Positions 28,639-37,458 of a DNA stretch of 64,000 nt are shown piece after piece (positions within the stretch are counted from its first letter, which is position 1; the number at the start of each line of letters is the position of its first letter). The notes under the pieces were generated by a model. It was not told where the DNA came from and ran no database searches. It saw nothing but the letters and a program-made list of their open reading frames with translations. Source of the stretch: Rhizobium sp. J15 (lineage in GTDB: Bacteria; Pseudomonadota; Alphaproteobacteria; Rhizobiales; Rhizobiaceae); the NCBI RefSeq assembly GCF_002531825.1, contig NZ_NWSX01000001.1:1-64000 (forward strand), given 5' to 3'. Both the position numbers and the translations under genes were made by a program.

Positions 28639-28662
28639 CCGAGCTTTCCTCGTCAAGCTCGG
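28639..28662. repeat. Hairpin in the gcdH-cupin divergent region
   Basis: CCGAGCTT (28639-28646) and AAGCTCGG (28655-28662) form a perfect 8-bp inverted repeat with an 8-base centre, starting 24 bases upstream of the gcdH start. It could be an operator for gcdH or a transcript leader hairpin. No second copy was found nearby. Confidence 0.4.
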
Positions 28663-28787
28663 GATAGACCCGACGGCGGATCGCGTCAACCGAGGGCGAT
28701 CCGGCGAAAAGACGGCCGCTTCATCTTTTCAAAAGCGGCGGCATGATCCACTTTGCGCCCGTTCGATTCTGGAAGGAGGAGGCGGAA

Positions 28788-29126
28788 ATGTCGTCAAGCG
28801 ATCTGTTCGTATCGGCCGAAGGCGCCGAGTGGGTCAACCCCGAGCCCGGCGTCACCAGGCGCATCATGACTTATCTGCCCGAGATGATGATGGTGGAAGT
28901 GGCTTTCGAAAGCGGCGCCGTCGGTGCTGCCCATTCGCATCCGCACATCCAGGCAAGTTACGTGGCGGAAGGCAGTTTCGAAGTGACGATCGACGGGCGG
29001 ACCGAGGTGCTGCGCCAGGGCGGCAGCTTCATCGTGCCGCCCAACCTCGTGCACGGCGTGAAGGCGCTGGAAAAGGGCCGGCTGATCGATACGTTCACCC
29101 CGCACCGCGCCGAATTCCTGAAATAA
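28788..29126 (+). CDS. Single-domain cupin protein
   Basis: A 112-residue small beta-barrel. Cupin motif 1 is HSHPHIQASYVAEGSFEVTIDG and motif 2 PPNLVHGVKALE, giving the His/His/Glu-type metal set. Such proteins include sugar isomerase-like and KdgF-type enzymes and small-molecule binders, so the exact role is open. The ATG at 28788 is chosen for the strong GGAGGAGG before it; an in-frame ATG at 28743 exists. Convergent with the LysR gene. Confidence 0.85.
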   Translation: MSSSDLFVSAEGAEWVNPEPGVTRRIMTYLPEMMMVEVAFESGAVGAAHSHPHIQASYVAEGSFEVTIDGRTEVLRQGGSFIVPPNLVHGVKALEKGRLIDTFTPHRAEFLK

Positions 29127-30077
29127 TCAGGGTTCAGCCTTCGCCCGGCGCGCCGGGCCAGCGGCGGCATAGGGCGGCACGAAGCGGGCATCCTCGCCGC
29201 GCACCGCCTCGCGCAGGAAATCGATGACGGCGCGCACGCGCGGCGCCTGTTTCAGGTCGCGGTGGCAGGTGATCCAGTAATGGCGCTTGAGGTCGATCTC
29301 CTCGGGCAGCACAGGCACCAGTTCGGGATAACGGCTGGCGAAGAAATAGGGCAGGATGCAGAGGCCGAGGCCGTTCCGGGTGGCGGTGAGCTGCGCGAAT
29401 ATGCTGGAACTCTGGAACTGCGGCTTGATGCGCGGATGCACATCGCCGAGATAATCCAGGCCCGGCGCGAAGATCATCTCCTCGATATAGCTGACGAAGG
29501 GATGCTCGAGCAGGTCGTCGCGGCAGGTGATGACGGGCGCTTTTGCGAGATAGTCGCGCGAGCCGTAGATCTGCAGGTGGTAGTCCGTCAGCTTCTCGGC
29601 AAAATAAGGCCCGCCCTTCGGCTCATCGAGCACGACGGAAAGATCGGCCTCCTTGCGCGACAGCGACATGATCTGCTGGATCGTCACCAGCTCCAGCGAC
29701 AGATGCGGATGCTGGGCGGCAAACCGATGCAGCACCGTCGCGAAGAAGAAATTGGCAAAACCCTCCGGGGCGCTGAGGCGCACAAGGCCGCGCTGCGCCA
29801 TCGAGCCGTCGGCAAGATCGGCGCGCAGCCGCTCGGTCTCCTGCTCCATCCGCTCGGCCGTCTCGACGAAGCGCGTGCCCATCGCCGTCAGCACGTACCC
29901 GCGCGGATTGCGCTCGAAGAGCTTGACCTTGAGGGCAAATTCCAGCCGGTCGATGCGCCGCGAAACGGTGGCATGGCTGGAGCGTAGCTGGCGGGCCGCC
30001 GTCGAAAGCTGTCCAGTGCGGGCGACGGCTAGAAAAAACTGAAGATCGTCCCAAGTAAACTGCGGTGGGTTGTTCAT
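29127..30077 (-). CDS. LysR-family transcriptional regulator
   Basis: A 316-residue regulator. The N-terminal helix-turn-helix (about residues 8-67) contains QLSTAARQLRSSHATVSRRIDRLE, and the rest is a periplasmic-binding-protein-like effector domain. It is divergent from the LIV-type importer operon with a 175-base gap holding two inverted repeats, so it most likely controls that operon and itself. The effector is unknown. Confidence 0.87.
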   Translation of the reverse strand: MNNPPQFTWDDLQFFLAVARTGQLSTAARQLRSSHATVSRRIDRLEFALKVKLFERNPRGYVLTAMGTRFVETAERMEQETERLRADLADGSMAQRGLVRLSAPEGFANFFFATVLHRFAAQHPHLSLELVTIQQIMSLSRKEADLSVVLDEPKGGPYFAEKLTDYHLQIYGSRDYLAKAPVITCRDDLLEHPFVSYIEEMIFAPGLDYLGDVHPRIKPQFQSSSIFAQLTATRNGLGLCILPYFFASRYPELVPVLPEEIDLKRHYWITCHRDLKQAPRVRAVIDFLREAVRGEDARFVPPYAAAGPARRAKAEP

Positions 30078-30088
30078 CGCGATCCCTG

Positions 30089-30108
30089 TCTGTTCAAAAA
30101 CGAACAGA
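30089..30108. promoter_or_regulatory. Perfect inverted repeat, candidate LysR site
   Basis: TCTGTTC (30089-30095) and GAACAGA (30102-30108) are perfect 7-bp arms around AAAAAC. The site is 12 bases upstream of the LysR start, suited to autorepression. The T-N-A type dyad and spacing fit LysR recognition. Confidence 0.5.
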
Positions 30109-30207
30109 TACTGTTTGGAATTAGTTGTAAACCACCCGTTGCTTCAAGGCGGAATTTCCTTGATCGTAAGCTGAGGGTCGGCCGTTCTGAGGAGTGCGGC
30201 TGGCCAA

Positions 30208-30219
30208 ATCTGAACAGAT
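30208..30219. promoter_or_regulatory. Second dyad of the LysR/importer intergenic region
   Basis: ATCTG-AA-CAGAT is a perfect short palindrome sharing CTG/CAG and GAACAGA with the 30089-30108 dyad. It ends 33 bases before the importer binding-protein start, near the expected promoter position. Confidence 0.4.
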
Positions 30220-30252
30220 CCGTAAGCTGGCTCATCTCTGGGAGGAGAGAAT

Positions 30253-31458
30253 ATGCGAAAGAATCTCATTGCATCGGTTGCATTTCTGCTTGCAAGCAGC
30301 ACGGCGGTGTTTGCGCAGAGCGCGACCGATGGCAAGGTCAAGATCGGCATTCTCAACGATCAGTCGGGTGTCTATGCCGACTTCGGCGGCAAGTCCTCCG
30401 TCGAAGCCGCCAAGATGGCGGTCGAGGATTTCGGCGGCAAGGTGCTCGACGTTCCGATCGAGATCGTCGATGCCGACCACCAGAACAAGCCGGATATTGC
30501 CTCCAACATCGCCCGCCAATGGTATGACACCGAGCAGGTCGATGCGATCATGGAACTGACGACCTCGTCGGTGGCGCTCGCCGTGCAGGCGATCGGCAAG
30601 GAAAAGAAGAAGATAGACATCGTCACCGGTGCTGCGACGACGGATCTCACCGGCAAGGCCTGCTCGCCTTACGGCTTCCATTGGGCTTACGACACGCACG
30701 CGCTGGCCGTCGGCACGGGCGGCGCGCTCGTCAAGCAGGGCGGCGACAGCTGGTTCTTCCTGACCGCCGACTATGCCTTCGGCTACTCCCTGGAACAGCA
30801 GACCAGCGATTACGTCAAGTCGAGCGGCGGCACGGTCGTCGGCTCGGTTCGCCATCCGCTGTCGACGCAGGATTTCTCATCCTTCCTGCTGCAGGCGCAA
30901 TCCTCGGGCGCCAAGGTGATCGGCCTTGCCAATGCCGGCCTCGACACCTCGAACGCCATCAAGCAGGCGGCCGAATTCGGCATCACCCAGGGCGGCCAGC
31001 ATCTGGCGGCGCTGCTCTTCACGCTGGCCGAAGTCCATGGTCTCGGCCTCGAAGCGGCGCAAGGGCTAACGCTGACGGAAGGCTATTACTGGAACCGCGA
31101 CGACGAGAGCCGCGCCTTCGCCAAAAAATTCTTCGACCGCACCGGCAAGATGCCGAACATGATCCACGCCGGCACCTATTCGGCCGTGCTGCAATATTTG
31201 AAGGCGGTGCAGAAGGCCGGCACGGACGAAACGGAAGCGGTGGCCAAGCTGCTGCATGAAATGCCGGTCGACGACGTCTTCGGCCGCGGTGGCACGGTTG
31301 GCGCCAATGGCCGCATGATCCACGACATGTATCTGCTGCAGGTCAAGAAGCCTTCCGAAAGCAAGGAGCCCTGGGATTACTTCAACGTGCTCGCCACCAT
31401 TCCCGGCAAGGAGGCCTATATCGATCCCGCCAAGAGCGGCTGCGATCTGGTGAAGTAA
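30253..31458 (+). CDS. LIV-type ABC importer solute-binding protein
   Basis: A 401-residue periplasmic protein. Signal peptide about residues 1-22 (MRKNLIASVAFLLASSTAVFA-Q). The mature domain starts VKIGILNDQSGVYADFGG, the family 4/5 (Leu/Ile/Val, amide, urea) pattern, with QWYDTEQVDAIMELTTSSVALAV later. GGAGGAG precedes the ATG. It is the first gene of an importer operon, followed by two ATPases and two permeases. Members bind branched-chain amino acids but also aromatic acids, amides and other small molecules; the substrate here is not known. Confidence 0.88.
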   Translation: MRKNLIASVAFLLASSTAVFAQSATDGKVKIGILNDQSGVYADFGGKSSVEAAKMAVEDFGGKVLDVPIEIVDADHQNKPDIASNIARQWYDTEQVDAIMELTTSSVALAVQAIGKEKKKIDIVTGAATTDLTGKACSPYGFHWAYDTHALAVGTGGALVKQGGDSWFFLTADYAFGYSLEQQTSDYVKSSGGTVVGSVRHPLSTQDFSSFLLQAQSSGAKVIGLANAGLDTSNAIKQAAEFGITQGGQHLAALLFTLAEVHGLGLEAAQGLTLTEGYYWNRDDESRAFAKKFFDRTGKMPNMIHAGTYSAVLQYLKAVQKAGTDETEAVAKLLHEMPVDDVFGRGGTVGANGRMIHDMYLLQVKKPSESKEPWDYFNVLATIPGKEAYIDPAKSGCDLVK

Positions 31459-31463
31459 GCGAC

Positions 31464-32246
31464 ATGGCGGTTTCCGCGATTGAATCTGGGGCGAAGCCGC
31501 GGGTGGTCCTGTCCGCCCGCGGTCTGCGCCGCGATTTCGGCGGCTTCACGGCCGTCAAGAACGTCGATCTCGACGTGCATGATGCGAGCGTCCATGCGCT
31601 GATCGGCCCGAACGGCGCCGGCAAGACGACGGTCTTCAACCTGCTGACGAAGTTCCTGCAGCCGACGGCGGGCACGATCACGCTGATGGGAACCGACATA
31701 ACCGGGACCGCACCCGACAGGGTGGCGCGCATGGGGCTGGTGCGCTCCTTCCAGATCTCGGCGGTTTTCCCGCATCTCTCCGTTCTCGACAATGTGCGCG
31801 TGGCGCTGCAGCGCCCGAACAATCTCTCCACGCAATTCTGGCGGCCGCTGTCGGCGCTCGACCGGCTGAACGAGCGCGCCGAGCAGCTGCTTGCCAGCGT
31901 CGGGCTGTCCAAGGAGCGCGACCATATCGCCGCCGATCTTTCCTACGGCCGCAAGCGCGTGCTGGAGATCGCCACGACGCTGGCGCTGGACCCGAAGGTG
32001 TTGCTTCTCGACGAACCGATGGCCGGCATGGGGCATGAGGATGTCGGCGTCGTGTCGTCCATCATCCGCGATGTCGCCCGCGACCGGGCGGTGCTGATGG
32101 TCGAGCACAATCTCTCCGTCGTCGCCAATATCTGCCAGCATGTCACCGTGCTGCAGCGCGGCGAGATTCTCGCCGAGGGCGATTATGCCACCGTCAGTCA
32201 GGACGAGCGCGTGCGCGAGGCCTATATGGGCACGGAGGAGCATTGA
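31464..32246 (+). CDS. LIV-type ABC importer ATPase, LivG-like
   Basis: A 260-residue ATPase. Walker A GPNGAGKTT (about residues 46-54), Q-loop FQISAVFPHLSV, Walker B VLLLDEPMAGM and the switch region MVEHNLSVV are clear; the signature is LSYGRKRVLEIA, the usual LivG variant. It starts 6 bases after the binding-protein stop and touches the next ATPase gene (TGATG). Confidence 0.9.
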   Translation: MAVSAIESGAKPRVVLSARGLRRDFGGFTAVKNVDLDVHDASVHALIGPNGAGKTTVFNLLTKFLQPTAGTITLMGTDITGTAPDRVARMGLVRSFQISAVFPHLSVLDNVRVALQRPNNLSTQFWRPLSALDRLNERAEQLLASVGLSKERDHIAADLSYGRKRVLEIATTLALDPKVLLLDEPMAGMGHEDVGVVSSIIRDVARDRAVLMVEHNLSVVANICQHVTVLQRGEILAEGDYATVSQDERVREAYMGTEEH

Positions 32247-32947
32247 TGGCCGCTCTCCTCGAAGTTCAGGGCCTCAATGCCTGGTATGGCGAAAGCCACA
32301 TATTGCATGGCGTCGACATGCATGTCGGCGAAGGCGAGACGATTACCATTCTCGGCCGCAACGGCGTCGGCAAGACGACGACGCTGCGCACCATCACCGG
32401 CATCGTGCGCACCCGCAAGGGCCGGATCAGCTTTGCCGGTAGCGACATGATGCAGGTGCCGCTGCACAAGACGGCGCATCGCGGCATCGGCTTCGTGCCG
32501 GAGGAGCGCGGCATCTTTTCGACGCTCACCGTTTCGGAAAACCTGCTGCTGCCGCCCGTGGTGGCGGATGGCGGCATGACGCTGGATGAAATCTACGAGC
32601 TCTTCCCCAATCTCTACGAGCGCCGCGGCAGCCCCGGCACCAAGCTTTCCGGCGGCGAGCAGCAGATGCTGGCGATTGCCCGCATCCTGCGCACCGGCGT
32701 CAGGCTGCTCATTCTTGACGAACCGACGGAAGGGCTTGCCCCCGTTATCGTCCAGCGGATCGGCGACGTGCTGAAGAAGCTCAAGGAGCGCGGCATGACG
32801 ATCCTGCTCGTTGAGCAGAACTTCCGTTTCGCCAGCCGTATTGCCGACCGCTTCTATCTGATGGATCATGGGCAGATGGTGTCGGAATTCCCGGTCGACG
32901 AACTGCCGCAGCGCATGGATACGCTGCACAAGGTTCTGGGAGTGTGA
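32246..32947 (+). CDS. LIV-type ABC importer ATPase, LivF-like
   Basis: A 233-residue ATPase. Walker A GRNGVGKTT, signature LSGGEQQMLAIARIL, Walker B LLILDEPTEGLAP and switch LVEQNFRFA identify LivF. The ATG at 32246 overlaps the LivG stop by one base; a TTG one codon earlier is also open but unnecessary. It forms the heterodimeric motor with the LivG-like protein. Confidence 0.9.
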   Translation: MAALLEVQGLNAWYGESHILHGVDMHVGEGETITILGRNGVGKTTTLRTITGIVRTRKGRISFAGSDMMQVPLHKTAHRGIGFVPEERGIFSTLTVSENLLLPPVVADGGMTLDEIYELFPNLYERRGSPGTKLSGGEQQMLAIARILRTGVRLLILDEPTEGLAPVIVQRIGDVLKKLKERGMTILLVEQNFRFASRIADRFYLMDHGQMVSEFPVDELPQRMDTLHKVLGV

Positions 32948-32951
32948 CCAG

Positions 32952-33839
32952 ATGACGATGATCTTCGGCATTCCCCTGCAGGCGCTGCTCGGCCAGCTCT
33001 TGATCGGCCTGATCAACGGCTCCTTCTATGCGCTGCTGAGCCTCGGCCTCGCCATCATCTTCGGCCTGCTCCGGGTGATCAACTTCGCCCATGGCGCACA
33101 ATATATGCTCGGCGCCTTCGCCGCCTATCTGCTCTTGACCTATGCCGGCATCGGCTACTGGCCGTCGCTGATCCTGGCGCCCGTCATCGTCGGCCTTGCC
33201 GGCGCGGTCATCGAGCGGCTGTTCCTGCGCCGGCTCTACGATCTCGATCCGCTCTACGGCCTGCTCTTCACCTTCGGGCTGGCGCTCGCCGTCGAAGGCA
33301 CCTTCCGCTATCTCTACGGCTCGTCCGGCCAGCCCTATGCAACGCCGCCCGCCCTTGCCGGCGGGGCCAATCTCGGCTTCATGTTCCTGCCGATCTATCG
33401 CGGCTGGGTGGTCATCGTCGCGCTCGTCGTCTGCCTCGGCACATGGCTGCTGATCGAGAAGACCAAGCTCGGCGCCTATCTGCGCGCCGCCACGGAGAAT
33501 GCCGTGCTGGTGCAGGTGTTCGGCGTCAACGTGCCGATGCTCCTGACCTTCACATACGCACTCGGCGCCGGCCTCGCGGCCTTTGCCGGCGTGCTGGCCG
33601 CGCCGATCTACCAGGTCTCGCCGCTGATGGGCTCGAACATGATCATCGTCGTCTTCGCCGTGGTCGTGGTCGGCGGCATGGGGTCGATCATGGGCGCGAT
33701 CGTGACCGGTTACGTGCTCGGCATCGCCGAGGGCCTGACCAAGGTCTTCTATCCCGAAGCCTCCAACACCGTGATCTTCGTCATCATGGCGATCGTGCTT
33801 CTCATCAGGCCCGCGGGCCTCTTCGGCCGGGATGCTTGA
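32952..33839 (+). CDS. LIV-type ABC importer permease, LivH-like
   Basis: A 295-residue permease with about eight hydrophobic segments. The start MTMIFGIPLQALLGQLLIGLINGSF and NFAHGAQYMLGAFAAY match LivH; VVVVGGMGSIMGAIVTGYVLG is the conserved late motif. The open frame extends upstream into livF, but the ATG at 32952 is 4 bases past the livF stop and starts the typical N-terminus. Confidence 0.9.
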   Translation: MTMIFGIPLQALLGQLLIGLINGSFYALLSLGLAIIFGLLRVINFAHGAQYMLGAFAAYLLLTYAGIGYWPSLILAPVIVGLAGAVIERLFLRRLYDLDPLYGLLFTFGLALAVEGTFRYLYGSSGQPYATPPALAGGANLGFMFLPIYRGWVVIVALVVCLGTWLLIEKTKLGAYLRAATENAVLVQVFGVNVPMLLTFTYALGAGLAAFAGVLAAPIYQVSPLMGSNMIIVVFAVVVVGGMGSIMGAIVTGYVLGIAEGLTKVFYPEASNTVIFVIMAIVLLIRPAGLFGRDA

Positions 33840-33840
33840 C

Positions 33841-34830
33841 ATGGCTGACATCACCGAAACCATCCGAACGGAAAAAAGCCGGACCGCCTTTTCAGTGCAG
33901 GCGGGCTTCCTGCTTGCGGGGCTGGTGTTCCTGCTGCTGGCGCCGTTCTTTTTCTATCCGATCTTCCTGATGAAGCTGCTCTGCTTCGCTCTTTTTGCCT
34001 GTGCCTTCAATCTGCTGCTCGGCTATACCGGCCTGCTTTCCTTCGGCCATGCCACCTTCTTCGGAGGGGCGGCCTATTTCACCGCCTATACGGTGAAATC
34101 ATGGGGGCTGCCGCCGGAACTCGGCATCCTGATCGGCGTGGCGGGCGCTGCCTTTCTCGGGCTGGTCATGGGCTTCTTCGCCATCCGCCGCCAGGGCATC
34201 TATTTCGCGATGATCACGCTGGCCTTGTCGCAGATGTTCTTTTTCTTCTGCCTGCAGGCGAAGTTCACCGAAGGCGAGGACGGCATCCAGTCGGTGCCGC
34301 GCGGCCATCTCTTCGGCTTCATCGACCTGAACAACTCGACCAACATGTATTATTTCGTGCTGGCCGTCTTCCTCGTCGGCATTCTGATCATCTGGCGTTT
34401 CATCAATTCGCCGTTCGGCATGATCCTGAAATCGATCCGTGAGAACGAGAACCGCGCCACTTCGCTCGGCTACTCCGTGGCGCGCTACAAGCTCGGCGCC
34501 TTCGTCATGTCGGCAGCGCTTGCAGGGCTGGCGGGCGCGGTGAAATCGCTGGTCTTCCAGTTCGCGACCCTGACCGACGTCGCCTGGCAGATGTCGGGCG
34601 AGGTGATCCTGATGACGCTGCTCGGTGGCATCGGCACACTGGTCGGACCGCTCTTCGGCGCGGGGCTCGTCGTGGCGCTGCAAAATTATCTCGCCACGTC
34701 GGAATTCCCGGTGACGATCATCACCGGCGTGGTCTTCATGATCTGCGTGCTGATCTTCCGCCGCGGCATCATCGGCGAATTCTACGCTTCGCGGCTCGGG
34801 CGGAAACTGGGCTTCGTCTATCGCCGCTGA
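33841..34830 (+). CDS. LIV-type ABC importer permease, LivM-like
   Basis: A 329-residue permease with about eight to nine hydrophobic segments. [25 protein letters not shown] and [20 protein letters not shown] are diagnostic of LivM. The ATG at 33841 directly follows the LivH stop; another ATG three codons upstream (33832) overlaps LivH. It completes the importer. Confidence 0.9.
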   Translation: MADITETIRTEKSRTAFSVQAGFLLAGLVFLLLAPFFFYPIFLMKLLCFALFACAFNLLLGYTGLLSFGHATFFGGAAYFTAYTVKSWGLPPELGILIGVAGAAFLGLVMGFFAIRRQGIYFAMITLALSQMFFFFCLQAKFTEGEDGIQSVPRGHLFGFIDLNNSTNMYYFVLAVFLVGILIIWRFINSPFGMILKSIRENENRATSLGYSVARYKLGAFVMSAALAGLAGAVKSLVFQFATLTDVAWQMSGEVILMTLLGGIGTLVGPLFGAGLVVALQNYLATSEFPVTIITGVVFMICVLIFRRGIIGEFYASRLGRKLGFVYRR

Positions 34831-34901
34831 ACGAGCGGACCTCTCTTTCCCAGGGCGATTTCCTTCCCGGCGAAGAGATTGGCGGCGGCAATGCGACTCT
34901 T

Positions 34902-34926
34902 CCTCTCCCCGTTCCGCGGGGAGAGG
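34902..34926. repeat. Hairpin of a palindromic intergenic element
   Basis: CCTCTCCCCG (34902-34911) pairs perfectly with 34917-34926. It lies between the last importer gene and the GMC oxidoreductase gene. The flanks resemble fragments of rhizobial dispersed palindromes. It may lower transcription into the two enzyme genes. Confidence 0.6.
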
Positions 34927-34961
34927 GAAGCGGGAGGCATCTGGGGCTTCGTGCAGGGCAC

Positions 34962-36557
34962 ATGGATCGTTACGACTATATCATCATCGGGGCAGGCAGC
35001 GCCGGCTGCGTGCTTGCCAACCGGCTTTCCGCCGACGGCAGGAGCCGGGTGCTGCTGCTCGAAGCCGGCGGCAAGGACAATTACCACTGGATCCATATTC
35101 CGGTCGGCTATCTCTACTGCATCAACAATCCGCGCACCGACTGGTGTTTCACCACAGCGCCGGAAGCGGGATTGAACGGCCGGGCGCTAAGCTATCCGCG
35201 CGGCAAGGTGCTCGGCGGCTGCTCCTCGATCAACGGCATGATCTACATGCGCGGCCAGGCGCGCGACTATGATCTCTGGCGGCAGATGGGCTGCACCGGC
35301 TGGGGCTGGGACGATGTTCTGCCGTTCTTTCGCAAGTCCGAGGATTTTTATCGCGGCGAAGATGAGATGCATGGCGCCGGCGGCGAATGGCGCATCGAGA
35401 AGGCGCGCGTGCGCTGGGCCGTGCTCGACGCCTTCCAGCAGGCGGCGAAGGAAGCAGGCATTCCGGAGACGGCGGATTTCAACCGCGGCAGCAACGAAGG
35501 TTCCGGCTATTTCGACGTCAACCAGCGTTCCGGCATTCGCTGGAACACCTCCAAGGCCTTCCTGCGCCCGGCGATCAGACGCCGCAATCTGACGGTTCTG
35601 ATCAAGGCCCAGGTCCGGCGGCTGCTGGTGGAAGACGGAGCCGTCGCCGGTGTCGAGTTCCAGCATAATGGCGTGGCCAAACGCGCCTATGCTGCCCGGG
35701 AGACCGTCCTGTCCGCCGGTGCGATCGGTTCGCCGCATATCCTGGAGCTGTCAGGCATCGGCAAGGGCGAAGTGCTGCGGCAGGCGGGTGTCGACGTCGT
35801 GACCGAGGTGAAGGGCGTCGGCGAGAACCTGCAGGATCATCTGCAGCTGCGGCTGGCCTATAAGGTGACGGGCGTTCCGACGCTGAACGAGAAGGCGACG
35901 AAGCTGATCGGCAAGGCGGCGATCGGGCTCGAATATCTCGTTCGCCGCTCCGGGCCGATGGCAATGGCGCCGAGCCAGCTCGGCATCTTCACCCGTTCCG
36001 GTCCGGATCGGGAAACGCCTGATCTGCAATATCACGTGCAGCCCGTGTCGCTGGAGAAGTTCGGCGATCCCGTCCATCCTTTCCCGGCGATTACCGCGAG
36101 CGTCTGCAATCTGAGGCCGGAGAGCCGGGGTTCGGTGCACCTGTCGAGCCCGGATTTTGCAGCCCAGCCGACGATCAGCCCGAAATACCTCTCGACGCAG
36201 CGGGATCGTGACATAGCTGTCCGTTCCATACGGTTGACGCGCAAGATCGTCGCGCAGCCGTCCTTCGCGAGGTTCCGGCCGGAGGAGTTCAAGCCGGGCC
36301 CCAGCTATCAGACGGAGGCCGATCTTGAGCGGGCGGCGGGCGATATCGGTACGACGATCTTCCATCCCGTCGGCACCTGCCGCATGGGCGCCGACAGGGA
36401 CAGCGTCGTCGATCCCCGGCTGAAACTCAGGGCGCTCGGCAAGCTCAGGATCGCCGACGCCTCGGTGATGCCGTCGATCACCTCGGGCAACACCAATTCG
36501 CCGACGATCATGATCGCCGAAAAGGCGGCGGCGATGATCCTCGAAGACAATCGATAG
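34962..36557 (+). CDS. GMC-family FAD oxidoreductase (choline/alcohol dehydrogenase-like)
   Basis: A 531-residue flavoenzyme. The FAD fold is [18 protein letters not shown] at the N-terminus; [18 protein letters not shown] is GMC signature 1, and [15 protein letters not shown] signature 2. The C-terminal catalytic His/Asn are in [10 protein letters not shown] and [16 protein letters not shown]. It oxidises an alcohol to an aldehyde. It follows the importer by 131 bases and precedes a hydroxyacid dehydrogenase, suggesting a small pathway for an imported alcohol. Choline specificity is not supported because betB/betI-like genes are absent. Confidence 0.87.
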   Translation: MDRYDYIIIGAGSAGCVLANRLSADGRSRVLLLEAGGKDNYHWIHIPVGYLYCINNPRTDWCFTTAPEAGLNGRALSYPRGKVLGGCSSINGMIYMRGQARDYDLWRQMGCTGWGWDDVLPFFRKSEDFYRGEDEMHGAGGEWRIEKARVRWAVLDAFQQAAKEAGIPETADFNRGSNEGSGYFDVNQRSGIRWNTSKAFLRPAIRRRNLTVLIKAQVRRLLVEDGAVAGVEFQHNGVAKRAYAARETVLSAGAIGSPHILELSGIGKGEVLRQAGVDVVTEVKGVGENLQDHLQLRLAYKVTGVPTLNEKATKLIGKAAIGLEYLVRRSGPMAMAPSQLGIFTRSGPDRETPDLQYHVQPVSLEKFGDPVHPFPAITASVCNLRPESRGSVHLSSPDFAAQPTISPKYLSTQRDRDIAVRSIRLTRKIVAQPSFARFRPEEFKPGPSYQTEADLERAAGDIGTTIFHPVGTCRMGADRDSVVDPRLKLRALGKLRIADASVMPSITSGNTNSPTIMIAEKAAAMILEDNR

Positions 36558-36566
36558 GAGAAGACC

Positions 36567-37448
36567 ATGGCAAGGATCGCATTCATCGGGCTTGGCAACA
36601 TGGGCGGGCCGATGGCGGCCAATCTCGTCAAGAGAGGTCACGAGGTTCTTGGCTTCGATCTCGCGGCCGCGGTGCTGAAAGCGGCCGAAGAGAGCGGCGT
36701 CAAGGCGGCGAGCCATGCCAGCCAGGCGGTCAAGGACGCGGAGATCATCATCACCATGCTGCCGCAGGGCAAACATGTGCTGACGGCCTGGACTGACATC
36801 CTGCAGACTGCGGCGCAGAGCACGCTGGTCATCGATTGCTCGACCATCGATGTCGAGAGCAGCCGCAAGGCGCATGAGATGGCCAAGGCCGCAGGCTGCC
36901 TGTCGCTCGACGCGCCCGTTTCCGGCGGCACCGGCGGGGCAGCCGCCGGCACGCTCACTTTCATGGCGGGCGGCTCGGACGAGGCGTTCGCCAGGGCAAA
37001 ACCGATCCTTGAAGGCATGGGCAAGAAGATCGTCCATTGCGGCGAGGCGGGTGCCGGCCAGGCGGCGAAAATCTGCAACAACATGATTCTCGGCATCTCG
37101 ATGGTCGGCGTCTGCGAAGCCTTCGTGCTTGCCGAAAAACTCGGCCTCTCGCATCAGGCGCTGTTCGATGTCGCCTCGACTTCGTCAGGCCAGTGCTGGT
37201 CGATCAATACCTATTGCCCGGTGCCCGGGCCGGTGCCGACCTCGCCGGCCAACAACGGCTACAAGCCGGGTTTTGCCGCCGCACTGATGCTGAAGGATCT
37301 CAGGCTTTCGCAGGAGGCGGCGCTGGCGAGCGGCGCCTCAACGCCGATGGGCGCGGAAGCGGCCCAGCTTTTTGCGCTCTTCGAAAAGCAGGGCAATGGC
37401 GGCAGGGATTTCTCCGCCATCATCGAGATGTTCCGCGAAAAGAAGTAG
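36567..37448 (+). CDS. 3-hydroxyisobutyrate dehydrogenase family enzyme
   Basis: A 293-residue beta-hydroxyacid dehydrogenase. The NAD fold GLGNMGGPMAANLVKRGHEV, the substrate loop DAPVSGGTGGAAAGTLTFMAGG and the catalytic Lys in GQAAKICNNMI are all intact. Such enzymes oxidise 3-hydroxyisobutyrate in valine breakdown, or related hydroxyacids. The name mmsB fits by similarity, but no mmsA is adjacent. GGAG precedes the ATG, 10 bases after the GMC gene. Confidence 0.88.
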   Translation: MARIAFIGLGNMGGPMAANLVKRGHEVLGFDLAAAVLKAAEESGVKAASHASQAVKDAEIIITMLPQGKHVLTAWTDILQTAAQSTLVIDCSTIDVESSRKAHEMAKAAGCLSLDAPVSGGTGGAAAGTLTFMAGGSDEAFARAKPILEGMGKKIVHCGEAGAGQAAKICNNMILGISMVGVCEAFVLAEKLGLSHQALFDVASTSSGQCWSINTYCPVPGPVPTSPANNGYKPGFAAALMLKDLRLSQEAALASGASTPMGAEAAQLFALFEKQGNGGRDFSAIIEMFREKK

Positions 37449-37458
37449 ACGGTGCTTG

